Source: Clostridia bacterium
GTDB lineage: Bacteria > Bacillota > Clostridia > Christensenellales > CAG-138
Reading direction: 5' to 3'
Assembly: GCA_017525875.1 (NCBI GenBank)
Contig: JAFXSG010000005.1
Span: forward strand, 1 to 64,000
DNA length: 64,000 bases
Position numbers and translations under genes: made by a program. Below, one piece after another: positions 24,100 through 33,048 of the stretch; the first letter of the stretch is position 1; the number at the start of each line of letters is the position of its first letter. The notes beneath the pieces are model-generated. The model did not search any database. It was not told the DNA's origin and worked only from the letters and a program-made list of their open reading frames with translations.

Positions 24100-24348
24100 T
24101 TATTTGTCGGTCGCCTTGCGGATCGCCCTCGCGAGCTGGTCGCCGCAGGAGGTGTCCTTCCAGCCGCAGGTGATGCCGGAGAGCCGTTCGAGCGCGAAAT
24201 CGACGCTCGCGCCTTCGAGCAGGCTCGCGATCGCCTTGAGGTTGCCGTTGCAGCCGCCGGTGTAGACGATGTTGTGCAGCTTGCCGTCCTCGATATCGAA
24301 ATCGATGAGCTGTGAGCAGGTGCCGCTGGTGCGGTAGGTGTAGTGCAT
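24100..24348 (-). CDS. TSCPD-domain protein (TIGR03905 type)
   Basis: An 82-residue protein with MHYTYRTSGTCSQLIDFDIE and GGCNGNLKAIASLLEG, then SCGDQLARAIRK. This is the short stand-alone form of the TSCPD domain found at the C-terminus of some ribonucleotide reductases. ATG at 24348 has AAGGAG 8 bases upstream and begins the domain; a longer frame upstream lacks support. It is the first gene of a leftward row. Confidence 0.85.
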   Translation of the reverse strand: MHYTYRTSGTCSQLIDFDIEDGKLHNIVYTGGCNGNLKAIASLLEGASVDFALERLSGITCGWKDTSCGDQLARAIRKATDK

Positions 24349-24552
24349 GATTTTTCTCCTTGAATGCATGGATATTTAACTCTTATATTATAACAGAAAG
24401 CGGCGGGGGTGGCAAGAGCCTGCCGGTCGGTCCTTTTTCGCCGCCGCTGCGCGGTTTCGAATAAAATATATTTTATTTGCGTTCTCTTCGGGAGTATAAT
24501 AGAAATGATGGAAAATACTTCCCGAAATCCACGTTTTGCAAGGAGGGATACT

Positions 24553-25323
24553 GTGATCAGATTTGAAAAGAAGGGCCATATCGGCATACTGACGATCGAC
24601 CGCCCGGAGGCGCTTAACGCGCTCAATTCCGCAACGCTCGACGAGCTTTACGAAACCGCTGAAAGCATCCGCCGCGATGAGGAGGTCCGCTGCCTTATCG
24701 TCACCGGCGCGGGCAAGGCATTCGTCGCAGGCGCGGACATCTCCGAGATGCGCTCGCTCACCCGTGAAGAGGCCGTGGAGTTCGGCAGGCGCGGGCACCG
24801 CGCGTTCTGCGCGCTCGAAAGCCTCGAGATCCCCGTCATCGCCGCGGTCAACGGCTATGCTCTCGGCGGCGGCTGCGAGCTTGCGCTCTGCGCGGATATC
24901 CGCATCGCAAGTGAAAAGGCCAAGTTCGGCCAGCCCGAGGTCGGCCTCGGCATCACCCCAGGCTTCGGCGGCACGCAGCGCCTCGTGAGAACTGTCAACC
25001 GCGCCGTCGCGATGGGAATGATCTTCACCGGCAAAGTCATCAACGCCCAGAAGGCGCTTGAGATCGGGCTCGTGACCAAGGTCGTTCCCCCCGAGCAGCT
25101 TATGGATGAGGCCATGAGCATGGCCGAAGCGATCGCCGCGAACGCGCCCATCGCCGTCCGCAACGCGAAGAAGGCCATCCGCCGCAGCTACCTTGCGGAG
25201 CTTGGCGAGGACCTCGACGCGGAGGCGAAGCTCTTCGGCGACTGCTTTGAGACCGAGGATCAGCGCATGGCGATGACCGCCTTCGTAGAAAAGACCGAAA
25301 AAGCCCCGTTTACCGGGAAATAA
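24553..25323 (+). CDS. Enoyl-CoA hydratase/isomerase (crotonase)
   Basis: This 256-residue protein has GTG at 24553 with AGGAGG 6 bases upstream; the in-frame upstream ATGs lack sites and would add a non-conserved tail. Crotonase motifs are ITIDRPEALNALNS-like at the N-terminus, AFVAGADISEM, and ALGGGCELALCADIRIAS followed by FGQPEVGLGITPGFGGTQRL, with both catalytic glutamates present. With the next gene it provides the hydration and hydroxyacyl steps between crotonyl-CoA and acetoacetyl-CoA. A TATAAT at 24495-24500 may be its -10 box. Confidence 0.9.
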   Translation: MIRFEKKGHIGILTIDRPEALNALNSATLDELYETAESIRRDEEVRCLIVTGAGKAFVAGADISEMRSLTREEAVEFGRRGHRAFCALESLEIPVIAAVNGYALGGGCELALCADIRIASEKAKFGQPEVGLGITPGFGGTQRLVRTVNRAVAMGMIFTGKVINAQKALEIGLVTKVVPPEQLMDEAMSMAEAIAANAPIAVRNAKKAIRRSYLAELGEDLDAEAKLFGDCFETEDQRMAMTAFVEKTEKAPFTGK

Positions 25324-25356
25324 ATAATAACAATATTCACGAAAGGACTTACCATC

Positions 25357-26199
25357 ATGAAAAACATCTTCGTTATCGGCACCGGCACCATGGGCCTTGA
25401 TATCGCCCAGGTATTCTCCACCTTCGGCTACAACGTACATATGTTCGGCCGCACCCCCGAAAGCACCGGCAGGGCAGCAGCCAAGCTCGCAAAGGGCCTG
25501 AACAAGCGCGTAGAGCGCGGCAAGATCGAGCGTGAGAAGGCGGACGCGATCATCGCCGGCATCACCTTCACCAACACCTATGACGACGCGAAGGACGCTG
25601 ATCTCGTCATCGAAGCGATCGTCGAGAACGTGGATCTCAAGAAGATCCTCTTCACTACGCTGGACGGCATCTGCCCCGAGAACACCATCTTCGCCACCAA
25701 CACCAGCTCCATCTCCATCACCGAGATCGCCGGCGCGACCAAGCGTGCGGACAAGTTCATCGGCATGCACTTCTTCAACCCCGCCACCGTCATGAAGCTG
25801 GTCGAGCTGATCCGCGGCATGCACACCAGTGACGAGACCTTCGCCGCCATCCGCGAGCTGACCATCGCCATCGGCAAGGAGCCCGTCGAGGTCGCCGAAG
25901 CCCCCGGCTTCGTCGTCAACCGCCTGCTGATCCCCATGATCAACGAGGCCTGCGAGATCGTTCAGAACGGCGTCGCCTCCCCCGCTGACGTGGACAACGC
26001 CATGAAGCTGGGCGCAAACCACCCCATGGGACCCCTCGCTCTCGGCGACCTGATCGGCCTGGACGTCTGCCTTGCGATCATGGACACCCTCTACAACGAG
26101 ACCCACGACAGCAAGTACCGCGCAAGCTGCCTGCTCCGCAAGATGGTCCGCGCGGGCAAGCTCGGCAGGAAGACCGGCTGCGGCTTCTTCCAGTATTGA
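25357..26199 (+). CDS. hbd: 3-hydroxybutyryl-CoA dehydrogenase
   Basis: This 280-residue protein has an N-terminal Rossmann motif, FVIGTGTMGLDIAQVFSTFG, the catalytic region FIGMHFFNPATVMKLVELI, and a C-terminal domain with PGFVVNRLLIPMINEACEIV, usual for NAD-linked 3-hydroxyacyl-CoA dehydrogenases of clostridia. A GAAAGGA site precedes it. It lies 33 bases after the crotonase gene and is followed by a terminator. Thiolase and butyryl-CoA dehydrogenase are not in the window. Confidence 0.92.
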   Translation: MKNIFVIGTGTMGLDIAQVFSTFGYNVHMFGRTPESTGRAAAKLAKGLNKRVERGKIEREKADAIIAGITFTNTYDDAKDADLVIEAIVENVDLKKILFTTLDGICPENTIFATNTSSISITEIAGATKRADKFIGMHFFNPATVMKLVELIRGMHTSDETFAAIRELTIAIGKEPVEVAEAPGFVVNRLLIPMINEACEIVQNGVASPADVDNAMKLGANHPMGPLALGDLIGLDVCLAIMDTLYNETHDSKYRASCLLRKMVRAGKLGRKTGCGFFQY

Positions 26200-26215
26200 T
26201 CCCGATATGACCTGT

Positions 26216-26246
26216 GGGCGGGCTTCCATAGTCCGCCCTTCTTTTT
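26216..26246 (+). terminator. Terminator of the crotonase-hbd operon
   Basis: GGGCGG...CCGCCC followed by TTCTTTTT. Confidence 0.85.
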
Positions 26247-26258
26247 AAGGAGGTTCCT

Positions 26259-26783
26259 TTGAAAAAAGCGCTGAACTCATGGAGCGGCATGCGCAAGTAC
26301 CTCGAGAGCGAAATGCTCGCGCCGGAGCTCTCCGGCAGGGTGCGGTACAGCTGCTCGACCGGCGTGGGCATGGACGGCTGCCGTTTTTTTGAGATATATA
26401 TCGACGATAAATGCTTCAAGCGCTTCTCGTGGGAGACCGTGAACTCGTATTTCATCGCGATGGGCTTCGCCGAAAAGCCCGACCCGATGAGCGTGCACGA
26501 CTATTGGGACGGGTTTTGGCAGCTGCTTGCCGCTCACCCGATGGAGGACCGCACCGAATACACGGACGGCGAGTTCTGCCGCGCGCTCGAGCAGTACAGA
26601 AACTGCCCGATAGCGGCAAGCATCCGCTCCGCCGACCCGATCGTGTGCATGTTCGCCCTGCTCGACAGGCGCGTCGGCAAACGGACGCTTGAAAAGCTGA
26701 GGGATGAGCTCGCCGCCCGGCCCGCGTGGCTGCGGGAGCTCTACCGCATCCGGACGGGCGAGGCGCCGGAGGAAAAGCCATGA
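26259..26783 (+). CDS. Uncharacterised protein (SF0329-like)
   Basis: This 174-residue protein starts at TTG with AAGGAGG 5 bases upstream. It opens SWSGMRKYLESEMLAPELSG and continues RVRYSCSTGVGMDGCRFFEI, YIDDKCFKRFSWETVNSYF, and near the end DRRVGKRTLEKLRDEL. These resemble uncharacterised SF0329-like proteins; the assignment is from recall. No catalytic motif is seen. It overlaps the next gene by 4 bases. Confidence 0.65.
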   Translation: MKKALNSWSGMRKYLESEMLAPELSGRVRYSCSTGVGMDGCRFFEIYIDDKCFKRFSWETVNSYFIAMGFAEKPDPMSVHDYWDGFWQLLAAHPMEDRTEYTDGEFCRALEQYRNCPIAASIRSADPIVCMFALLDRRVGKRTLEKLRDELAARPAWLRELYRIRTGEAPEEKP

Positions 26784-27304
26784 TCGTACTCATCACCGGG
26801 GCATCCCACACAGGCAAAACGCTCCTTGCGCAGCGAATGCTTGAAAAATACAGCTGCCCGTACCTCTCCGTCGACCATCTCAAAATGGGGCTGATCAGGA
26901 GCGGGCAGACCGCGCTCACGCCGGAGGACGACGAGGAGCTGACCTCTTACCTCTGGCCGATCGTGCGCGAGATCATAAGGACCGCGATCGAGAACCGGCA
27001 GGATCTCATCGTCGAGGGCTGTTATGTCCCGTTCGGCTGGCGGCGGGATCTCGGTGAGGAGTACGCGCCTTCGGTCCGCTTCATCTGCCTCGCAATGACG
27101 GACGAATACGTCGACGCGCGTTTTGAGGACATAACCGCACACGCCTCGGATATCGAGGCGAGGCTTGACGATTCCTGGCTGACGCCTGAAAAACTGAAGG
27201 CGGACAACCGGGCTGTGGCGGAGGGCTTCCTTGCGGCTGGCGAAGCGGTGACTTTTATCGGCGGAGACTATAAAAAAACGATCGACGCACTGCTGCAGGG
27301 CTGA
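26780..27304 (+). CDS. P-loop kinase-like ATPase
   Basis: A 174-residue protein starting at 26780 with GGAGG upstream and a 4-base overlap with the previous gene. It has Walker A GASHTGKT at residues 7-14 and an Asp in YLSVDHLKMGLI. DLIVEGCYVPFGW gives the lid-proximal strand, as in small-molecule kinases and zeta-toxin-like kinases. The substrate is unknown. It is co-transcribed with its neighbours. Confidence 0.72.
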   Translation: MIVLITGASHTGKTLLAQRMLEKYSCPYLSVDHLKMGLIRSGQTALTPEDDEELTSYLWPIVREIIRTAIENRQDLIVEGCYVPFGWRRDLGEEYAPSVRFICLAMTDEYVDARFEDITAHASDIEARLDDSWLTPEKLKADNRAVAEGFLAAGEAVTFIGGDYKKTIDALLQG

Positions 27305-27319
27305 ATCAAGGAGGCAAAA

Positions 27320-27643
27320 ATGACGGTTTATTCGATGATCCTGTTTGCCGTGGCTGCGCTTTGCCTCGGGTTCGGCATAGCCATAAACAGGGGCAAAACG
27401 GAGCTCATCCACGATTATCATCAAAAGAAAGTGCCGGAGGAAAAGCGGCTCGAATACGGCAGGGCGTTTTCTGCCGGCATGTTCGTGCTTGCGGGTGCGC
27501 TTTTTCTCAGCGGCGTGATCGGGCTCATGGGCGACAGCCGTCCGTTCGTCATCGCCTCGCTCGCCGTGCTTTTTGCCGGCATCGCCGTTTCGTTGGCGAT
27601 GATCGCGCGGGTGCAGAAGAAATACAACGGCGGGCTGTTCTGA
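27320..27643 (+). CDS. DUF3784-like membrane protein
   Basis: This 107-residue protein has three membrane helices (about 4-22, 53-72 and 76-96). An intracellular loop, IHDYHQKKVPEEKRLEYGRA, is typical of the DUF3784 family. AAGGAGG precedes the ATG. Function is unknown. It is the last gene of a three-gene unit with 26259 and 26780. Confidence 0.7.
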   Translation: MTVYSMILFAVAALCLGFGIAINRGKTELIHDYHQKKVPEEKRLEYGRAFSAGMFVLAGALFLSGVIGLMGDSRPFVIASLAVLFAGIAVSLAMIARVQKKYNGGLF

Positions 27644-27672
27644 TTGCCATCTTCGGCATATAATGCTATAAT
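27644..27672 (+). promoter_or_regulatory. Promoter of murG
   Basis: TTGCCA, 17 bases, TATAAT. The -35 follows directly after the preceding stop codon. Confidence 0.8.
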
Positions 27673-27710
27673 TAAGGCTGTTCGAAAAAGCTTTATCGGG
27701 GGAAAACGCT

Positions 27711-28793
27711 ATGAATAAAAAGATCATCCTTATGACAGGCGGCGGCTCCGCGGGGCACGTCACGCCGAACGTCGCGCTGATGCCGAAGCTCCGCGAAGCG
27801 GGGTTTGAGATCCACTACGTCGGCACCGCGGACGGCATCGAAAAGAAGCTGATCGCGGAACAGAAGGACGTTGTTTACCACGAGATCGAGGCGGGCAAGC
27901 TGCGCCGCTATCTCTCGCTCAAAAACCTTACCGATCCGTTCCGCGTGATCAAGGGCGTTTCCCAGGCGAAAAAGCTTGTCCGCGAGCTCCGGCCCGACGT
28001 CGTCTTTTCCAAGGGCGGCTTCGTGAGCGTCCCCGTCGTGATGGGTGCGAAGCGCAAATGCCCCGTCATCTGCCACGAGAGCGACTACACGCCCGGCCTC
28101 GCGAACAAGATCGCCGCGCGCTATGCGGACACGGTCTGCGTGACGTTTGAGGACACTCTCAAATACACCGGCAAGAAGCACGCCGTCCATACCGGCACGC
28201 CGATCCGCAGGGAGCTGTATTCCGGTTCGCGCGAACGCGGGCTCGCCTTCCTCGGCTTCTCCGGCGAAAAGCCGATAATCCTCGTGATGGGCGGAAGCCT
28301 CGGCGCGACCGCGATCAACGACGGCGTCCGTGCGGCGCTTCCGGAGCTCGGCGATAAATTCGACGTCGTCCACCTCTGCGGCAAAGGCAAGCTCGATGAG
28401 ACCGTCTCCTCCCCCTGCTACCGCCAGTATGAATACATAAGCGCGGAGCTGCCGGACATCCTCGCGGCGACCGACCTCGTTGTCAGCCGTTCCGGCGCGA
28501 ACGCGGTGTTCGAGTTCCTGGCGCTTCGTAAGCCCGCGCTATTCATCCCCCTGCCGCTCGAGGCGAGCCGCGGCGACCAGATCCTGAACGCGAACTACGT
28601 CACCGGCAAGGGCTACGCGATGCAGATGGATCAGAAGGACGTGAACGCGAAGACTCTTGTCGAAAAGATCAACGAGCTCTACGAAAGGCGTGCGGAATTC
28701 ATCGCGAAGATGGAGCGGGACAACACCCTCGACGGCACCGACAAAGTGCTTGAAGTTATCAAGAACGCCGCCGAAAACGGCAAGAAAGAATGA
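27711..28793 (+). CDS. murG: UDP-GlcNAc:lipid I transferase MurG
   Basis: This 360-residue GT28 glycosyltransferase makes lipid II on the inner face of the membrane. It has the glycine-rich loop TGGGSAGHVTPN at the N-terminus, SKGGFVSVPVV, CHESDYTPGLANKI, and VMGGSLGATAIN opening the C-terminal Rossmann half. VSRSGANAVFEFLALRKPAL and IPLPLEASRGDQILNANY bind the sugar nucleotide. The purine-rich GGGGGA precedes the ATG. The stop overlaps the next gene by 4 bases. Confidence 0.95.
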   Translation: MNKKIILMTGGGSAGHVTPNVALMPKLREAGFEIHYVGTADGIEKKLIAEQKDVVYHEIEAGKLRRYLSLKNLTDPFRVIKGVSQAKKLVRELRPDVVFSKGGFVSVPVVMGAKRKCPVICHESDYTPGLANKIAARYADTVCVTFEDTLKYTGKKHAVHTGTPIRRELYSGSRERGLAFLGFSGEKPIILVMGGSLGATAINDGVRAALPELGDKFDVVHLCGKGKLDETVSSPCYRQYEYISAELPDILAATDLVVSRSGANAVFEFLALRKPALFIPLPLEASRGDQILNANYVTGKGYAMQMDQKDVNAKTLVEKINELYERRAEFIAKMERDNTLDGTDKVLEVIKNAAENGKKE

Positions 28794-29965
28794 TAAACCT
28801 GCTTTCAAAGCTCTTTATAAAAAACCGCACGGACTATGATGATATCCGCGTGCGCGGGCAGTACGGCGTGCTGACCGGCGCGGTCGGGATCTTCCTCAAC
28901 CTCGTCCTGTTCGGCTTCAAGCTGGCGGTCGGCACGCTCGGCCGCTCCGTCGCGATCACGGCGGACGCGTTCAACAACCTGTCGGACGCGGGCAGTTCGG
29001 TCATCACGATGATCGGCTTCCGCCTTGCAGGGCAAAAGCCCGACACCGAGCACCCGTTCGGCCACGGCCGGTTCGAGTACATCGCCGGCCTGCTCGTTTC
29101 CGCCGCCATCGTGCTGATGGGCTTTGAGCTCCTCAAGACCTCGGTCGGCCGCATAATCCACCCGGAGGAAACTGAGTTTTCGGTGCTGACGCTGATCGTG
29201 CTCGTTTGCTCAATTGCCGTCAAGCTCTACATGGCGTTATACAACACGCGCCTCGGCAAAAAGATAGAGTCCCCCGCCCTCGCGGCGACGGCAAAGGACT
29301 CCCTTTCGGACAGCGCGGCCACCTCGGCGGTGCTCGCCGCATCGCTCATCGGGCATTTCACCGGCGTCCGCCTCGACGGCTGGTGCGGCGCCCTCGTTTC
29401 GGTGTTCGTGCTGTATTCCGGCATCAGCTCCGCAAGGGAGACCATCGCGCCCCTGCTCGGCAGCCGCCCCGACGAGGAATACGTGAAGAACATCGAGCGC
29501 CTCGTGACCTCGTTCGACGGCATCGAGGGCATTCACGACCTCATCATCCACGATTACGGCCCCGGCAGGCGCATCGTTTCGCTGCACGCCGAGGTGCCGA
29601 TGCGCCCGGGCGACGACGTTTTCGCCGTGCATGACGTGATCGACAACGCGGAGAGGAAGCTCCGCGAGGAGCTCGGCTGCGACGCGACCATCCACCTCGA
29701 CCCAGTCGCCGCGGGCGACGAACGCGCCGCGGAGCTCAAAGCGGAGATGCAGGCCGTGCTCCAAAGCATCGATCCCTCGCTGATGCTGCACGATTTCCGC
29801 ATCGTCCCCGGCCCCACGCACACGAACATGATCTTCGACGTGGTCGTGCCGTTCGACCTGCCCCTGACGCCGGACGAGGTGACGGAGCGCATCGAAAAAG
29901 CCGCCTCCTGTTTGGAAGGCGGCAAGTACTACGCGGTCGTGACCGTGGATCGGCCGTTCTGCTGA
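28790..29965 (+). CDS. Cation diffusion facilitator transporter
   Basis: A 391-residue CDF protein. The membrane region holds the metal-site motifs AITADAFNNLSDAGSSV and HPFGHGRFEYIAGL, then SPALAATAKDSLSDSAATSA. A cytoplasmic C-terminal domain (about 215-300) ends near DATIHLDP. About 90 residues follow that are not in the minimal CDF. It exports divalent metals such as Zn, Mn or Fe by proton exchange. It is coupled to murG. Confidence 0.9.
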   Translation: MINLLSKLFIKNRTDYDDIRVRGQYGVLTGAVGIFLNLVLFGFKLAVGTLGRSVAITADAFNNLSDAGSSVITMIGFRLAGQKPDTEHPFGHGRFEYIAGLLVSAAIVLMGFELLKTSVGRIIHPEETEFSVLTLIVLVCSIAVKLYMALYNTRLGKKIESPALAATAKDSLSDSAATSAVLAASLIGHFTGVRLDGWCGALVSVFVLYSGISSARETIAPLLGSRPDEEYVKNIERLVTSFDGIEGIHDLIIHDYGPGRRIVSLHAEVPMRPGDDVFAVHDVIDNAERKLREELGCDATIHLDPVAAGDERAAELKAEMQAVLQSIDPSLMLHDFRIVPGPTHTNMIFDVVVPFDLPLTPDEVTERIEKAASCLEGGKYYAVVTVDRPFC

Positions 29966-29970
29966 ACTCA

Positions 29971-29998
29971 ACAGAAGCCCCGTTTTCGGGGCTTCTGT
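29971..29998. terminator. Terminator of murG-CDF
   Basis: ACAGAAGCCCCG TTTT CGGGGCTTCTGT, a perfect 12-bp stem, usable in both directions. Confidence 0.8.
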
Positions 29999-30034
29999 TC
30001 GTGGAACAACCGATGCTGTTTTATTCATTTACCA

Positions 30035-31066
30035 TCATTCTGTGATCCCCGTCGTTTCTCCCGTCAGTGTAATTATGTATGCATATTCCGAATCAGGGGG
30101 AAAGCCGACGAGCTGATCGTAGGTCAGAAGCCCGCGGACGATGATATCGCCCAAAGGATCGAAATGATCCGCCCCTTCAATGATATATCCGAGGTCTTTC
30201 AGCCTTTGCAGCTCTTTCTCGTATTTGCTCTGTACGAGGGCGTCTTCTTCCGGACGATCCTGCTGATCCTCCCAAAGCTCATGCCGTTTGGCGTAATACT
30301 CGTTCAGTGCCTGCCTTCGGTTTCGATATACAGAACTTTGTCCTATACTGTCAAGGTAATGCGCGAATGCAATGGGGAACACCATATCCTCGTCGTACTT
30401 TTCAGCCAGTAATTCAAGGTCTTCCTCTGTGTGCTCCTGATCCGGATCGAAATAATACTCGGCAAGGTATTCATAATAGCGACCGCGGTTTTCCTCAACA
30501 AACTGCTGATAGAGCCGATCGTACAGCATTATGTCAGGGTTATCGGCATACATCTGCCGATAAAGCTCTTCGGTCTCTTCGGCGTGCATATTCAAGAGCC
30601 CGTAATTCAGGCATTCTATTCTTATATTGACTGTAAAAACACAATCCCTATAGCGCTCGTCTCCGAGCATATCGTTCAGACTGCCGCGGAATTGCACCGT
30701 TCCGGGAACGGGGAGATCGTCTGAGAACGCGGGCGTCTCGTCGGAGTAAATGATCTGTTTTTCCCTTATATCCGGCGTGGGGACCGGCGTCGGCGCCTGT
30801 GATGTCTCTGTCTCGTCCGGCGATATGCTGTGCATCGCATCGGGTGTTGGATGAAGCGCAGTTTGTTCGGTCGATCCATTCTTCTTGAAAAGCAGCCCGA
30901 AGAAGGCGACGGCCGCGAGCGCAAGGCAGGCAGCGGCGATCATCCAGCCGGTCCCGCGCGGCCTTTCCCGCACGATAACGAAGTTCTCCGCCTGTTCAAG
31001 ATATGTGGTATCGATTTCGCTGAGCGCTTCACGCAGCAATTCTTTTTTTACGATATACTTATTCAT
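30035..31066 (-). CDS. Membrane anti-sigma-like protein with an extracytoplasmic domain
   Basis: This 343-residue protein has a cytoplasmic N-terminus (about 1-50, MNKYIVKKELLREALSEIDT), one membrane helix (about 53-72, GWMIAAACLALAAVAFFGLL) and a Pro/Thr linker. A large charged domain ends ELQRLKDLGYI...GLLTYDQLVGFPPDSEYAY. ATG at 31066 overlaps the sigma-factor stop by 4 bases. The pairing suggests it holds the sigma factor inactive until an outside signal. Its outer domain is related to the 12217-13053 lipoprotein. Confidence 0.78.
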   Translation of the reverse strand: MNKYIVKKELLREALSEIDTTYLEQAENFVIVRERPRGTGWMIAAACLALAAVAFFGLLFKKNGSTEQTALHPTPDAMHSISPDETETSQAPTPVPTPDIREKQIIYSDETPAFSDDLPVPGTVQFRGSLNDMLGDERYRDCVFTVNIRIECLNYGLLNMHAEETEELYRQMYADNPDIMLYDRLYQQFVEENRGRYYEYLAEYYFDPDQEHTEEDLELLAEKYDEDMVFPIAFAHYLDSIGQSSVYRNRRQALNEYYAKRHELWEDQQDRPEEDALVQSKYEKELQRLKDLGYIIEGADHFDPLGDIIVRGLLTYDQLVGFPPDSEYAYIITLTGETTGITE

Positions 31067-31623
31067 ACCCAAAAACCTTCTTTCTCCAAAAATCGCTTGA
31101 GTTTTTTCCGGAGAGCAAAAAGCTTCCTGACCGTTTTCTGCGCCGGTTCTCCGCGCTTTTCGGCAAGCTCGGCTATGCCGTCTTCAAATCTGTATCTGCG
31201 GATGAACAGCACCCTGTCCTCCGCCGGGAGCAGTCCGAGCCACTCGTTTATCAGCCTTGCGAGCTCCTTTGCGTCAGCCTCGTGCTCCACGTTCTCCTTC
31301 GACGGCAGGCAGGCCGCAAGCTCGTCGAGCGAACCGGTCTCGGCGGCTCCTCCGCGCTTTGCGGCGCTCTTTTTTTCAAGCAAGCTCAGCGCACAGCGCT
31401 TTGTGACGGCGGCGATATAGGCTTTCAGCGAACGCGGCTGCTCCGGGGGGATGTTGTTCCACAGTATCAAAAGCACGTCCGAAACACACTCCTCCGCGTC
31501 CTCGGCGCTGCGGAGCATATTACGGGCGACGGCGCGGCAAAACGAGCCGTATTTGGCTTTCGTTTCGGCGATCGCCTGTTCGTTCCGTTCAAGAAACAGG
31601 GCGATTATTTCCCGATCGTTCAC
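31063..31623 (-). CDS. ECF-type RNA polymerase sigma factor
   Basis: This 186-residue protein has region 2 (AEDAEECVSDVLLILWNNIP, PRSLKAYIAAVTKRCALSLL) and region 4 (LLPAEDRVLFIRRYRFEDGIAELAEKRG, TVRKLFALRKKLKRFLEKEG). The start is GTG with AAAGGAG upstream. It is coupled to the membrane protein gene downstream. Such pairs respond to envelope stress; the regulon is unknown. Confidence 0.88.
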   Translation of the reverse strand: MNDREIIALFLERNEQAIAETKAKYGSFCRAVARNMLRSAEDAEECVSDVLLILWNNIPPEQPRSLKAYIAAVTKRCALSLLEKKSAAKRGGAAETGSLDELAACLPSKENVEHEADAKELARLINEWLGLLPAEDRVLFIRRYRFEDGIAELAEKRGEPAQKTVRKLFALRKKLKRFLEKEGFWV

Positions 31624-31708
31624 CGCTTTTCGCTCCTTTCCGGGTTTTGAAGGCCTTCACCTATACAGTACGGTTTCGACGGCGGATATCCTCAGTCATC
31701 TAAAATAT

Positions 31709-31735
31709 ATTATAGCAGGATGTCCGAAAAATCAA
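31709..31735 (-). promoter_or_regulatory. Possible promoter of the sigma/anti-sigma pair
   Basis: On the minus strand TTGATT, 15 bases, TATAAT. The spacer is short. Confidence 0.4.
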
Positions 31736-31776
31736 TCGTTCTCTGGCACGCACGCAGCTTATATTGTTTTGCCCAC

Positions 31777-31805
31777 TGTAAATGCCGCGTGTTTCGTGAT
31801 ATAAT
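31777..31805 (+). promoter_or_regulatory. Likely promoter of the malic enzyme gene
   Basis: TGTAAA, 17 bases, TATAAT. The -10 is perfect and the -35 poor. Confidence 0.5.
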
Positions 31806-31853
31806 AATTAAGTTATGCGCGGGCATCCCGCAAAAACTGTTATGAGGTGCAAT

Positions 31854-33029
31854 ATGGATTACGCAAAGGAAAGTCTCCGCCTGCACGGCGAATGGAAGGG
31901 CAAGATCGAGGTCGTTTCGACCGTCCCGACGAATGACCGCGAGGATCTCTCCCTCGCCTACACCCCCGGCGTCGCCCAGCCCTGCCTGGAGATACAGAAG
32001 GACGTCGACAAGAGCTACGAGCTCACCCGCCGCCACAATCTCTGCCTCGTCGTGACCGACGGCACCGCCGTGCTCGGCCTTGGCGACATCGGCCCGGAGG
32101 CGGCCATGCCCGTCATGGAGGGCAAATGCGTGCTGTTCAAGAACTTCGGCGGCGTGGACGCCTTCCCTCTCTGCCTCAAGACCAAGGACGTGGACGAGAT
32201 CGTCCGCACTATCTACCTGATGAGCGGCAGCTTCGGCGGCGTGAACCTTGAGGACATCTCCGCACCCCGCTGCTTTGAGATCGAGCGCAGGCTCAAGGAG
32301 ATCTGCGATATCCCGATCTTCCACGACGACCAGCACGGCACCGCGGTCATCACGCTCGCGGGGCTCACGAACGCGCTGCGGCTCGTTGGCAAAAAGATGG
32401 AGGAAGTGCGCGTCGTCATGAGCGGCGCGGGCGCGGCAAGCATCTCGATCACGCGGCTCCTCCTCTCCCGCGGTGTCAAAAACATCACCCTCTGCGACCG
32501 CACCGGCATCATCTACGCCGGGCGCGAAAAGGGCATGAACCCCGTCAAGGAGGAGATGGCGAAGGTGACCAACCTTGAAGGCCGCCGCGGCACCCTTGCG
32601 GACGCGCTCGTCGGTGCGGACGTGTTCATCGGCGTTTCCGCGCCGAACACCGTTACCACAGAAATGGTGAAGACCATGAATGAAGACGCGGTCGTCTTTG
32701 CCTGCGCGAACCCCACGCCGGAGATCTTCCCCGAGGACGCGAAGGCCGGCGGCGCGCGCGTCATCGCGACCGGCAGGAGCGACTATCCGAACCAGATCAA
32801 CAACGTCCTCGCCTTCCCGGGAATCTTCCGCGGCGCGTTCGATGTGCGCGCGAGGGACATCAACGACGAGATGAAGATCGCCGCGGCGGAAGCGCTGGCT
32901 TCGCTGATCGCGGACGACGAGCTCAGCGAGGACTACATCATCCCGCAGGCGTTCGACAAGCGCGTGGGTCCCGCCGTTGCGAAGGCAGTTGCCGAGGCAG
33001 CGAGAAGGAGCGGCGTGGCAAGGCTCTGA
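31854..33029 (+). CDS. Malic enzyme (NAD(P)-dependent)
   Basis: This 391-residue protein is the short bacterial form. It has LAYTPGVAQPCLEI, the catalytic region TDGTAVLGLGDIGPEAAMPVMEGK, metal ligands in FHDDQHGTA, and an NAD-binding GAGAASISITRLL. GVSAPNTVT and CANPTPEI follow. It interconverts malate and pyruvate with CO2. ATG at 31854 is chosen because GAGGTG lies 5 bases upstream; an earlier in-frame ATG is not conserved. Pyruvate links it to the oxidoreductase at 37964. Confidence 0.93.
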   Translation: MDYAKESLRLHGEWKGKIEVVSTVPTNDREDLSLAYTPGVAQPCLEIQKDVDKSYELTRRHNLCLVVTDGTAVLGLGDIGPEAAMPVMEGKCVLFKNFGGVDAFPLCLKTKDVDEIVRTIYLMSGSFGGVNLEDISAPRCFEIERRLKEICDIPIFHDDQHGTAVITLAGLTNALRLVGKKMEEVRVVMSGAGAASISITRLLLSRGVKNITLCDRTGIIYAGREKGMNPVKEEMAKVTNLEGRRGTLADALVGADVFIGVSAPNTVTTEMVKTMNEDAVVFACANPTPEIFPEDAKAGGARVIATGRSDYPNQINNVLAFPGIFRGAFDVRARDINDEMKIAAAEALASLIADDELSEDYIIPQAFDKRVGPAVAKAVAEAARRSGVARL

Positions 33030-33048
33030 TCTTTTCCGAAACGTAACT

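Noticed and set aside
24388-26229. 613-codon minus-strand frame over the crotonase and hbd genes
   Set aside because: Antisense shadow of two well-supported genes; composition is typical of reverse frames (Asp/Val/Gly/His-rich).
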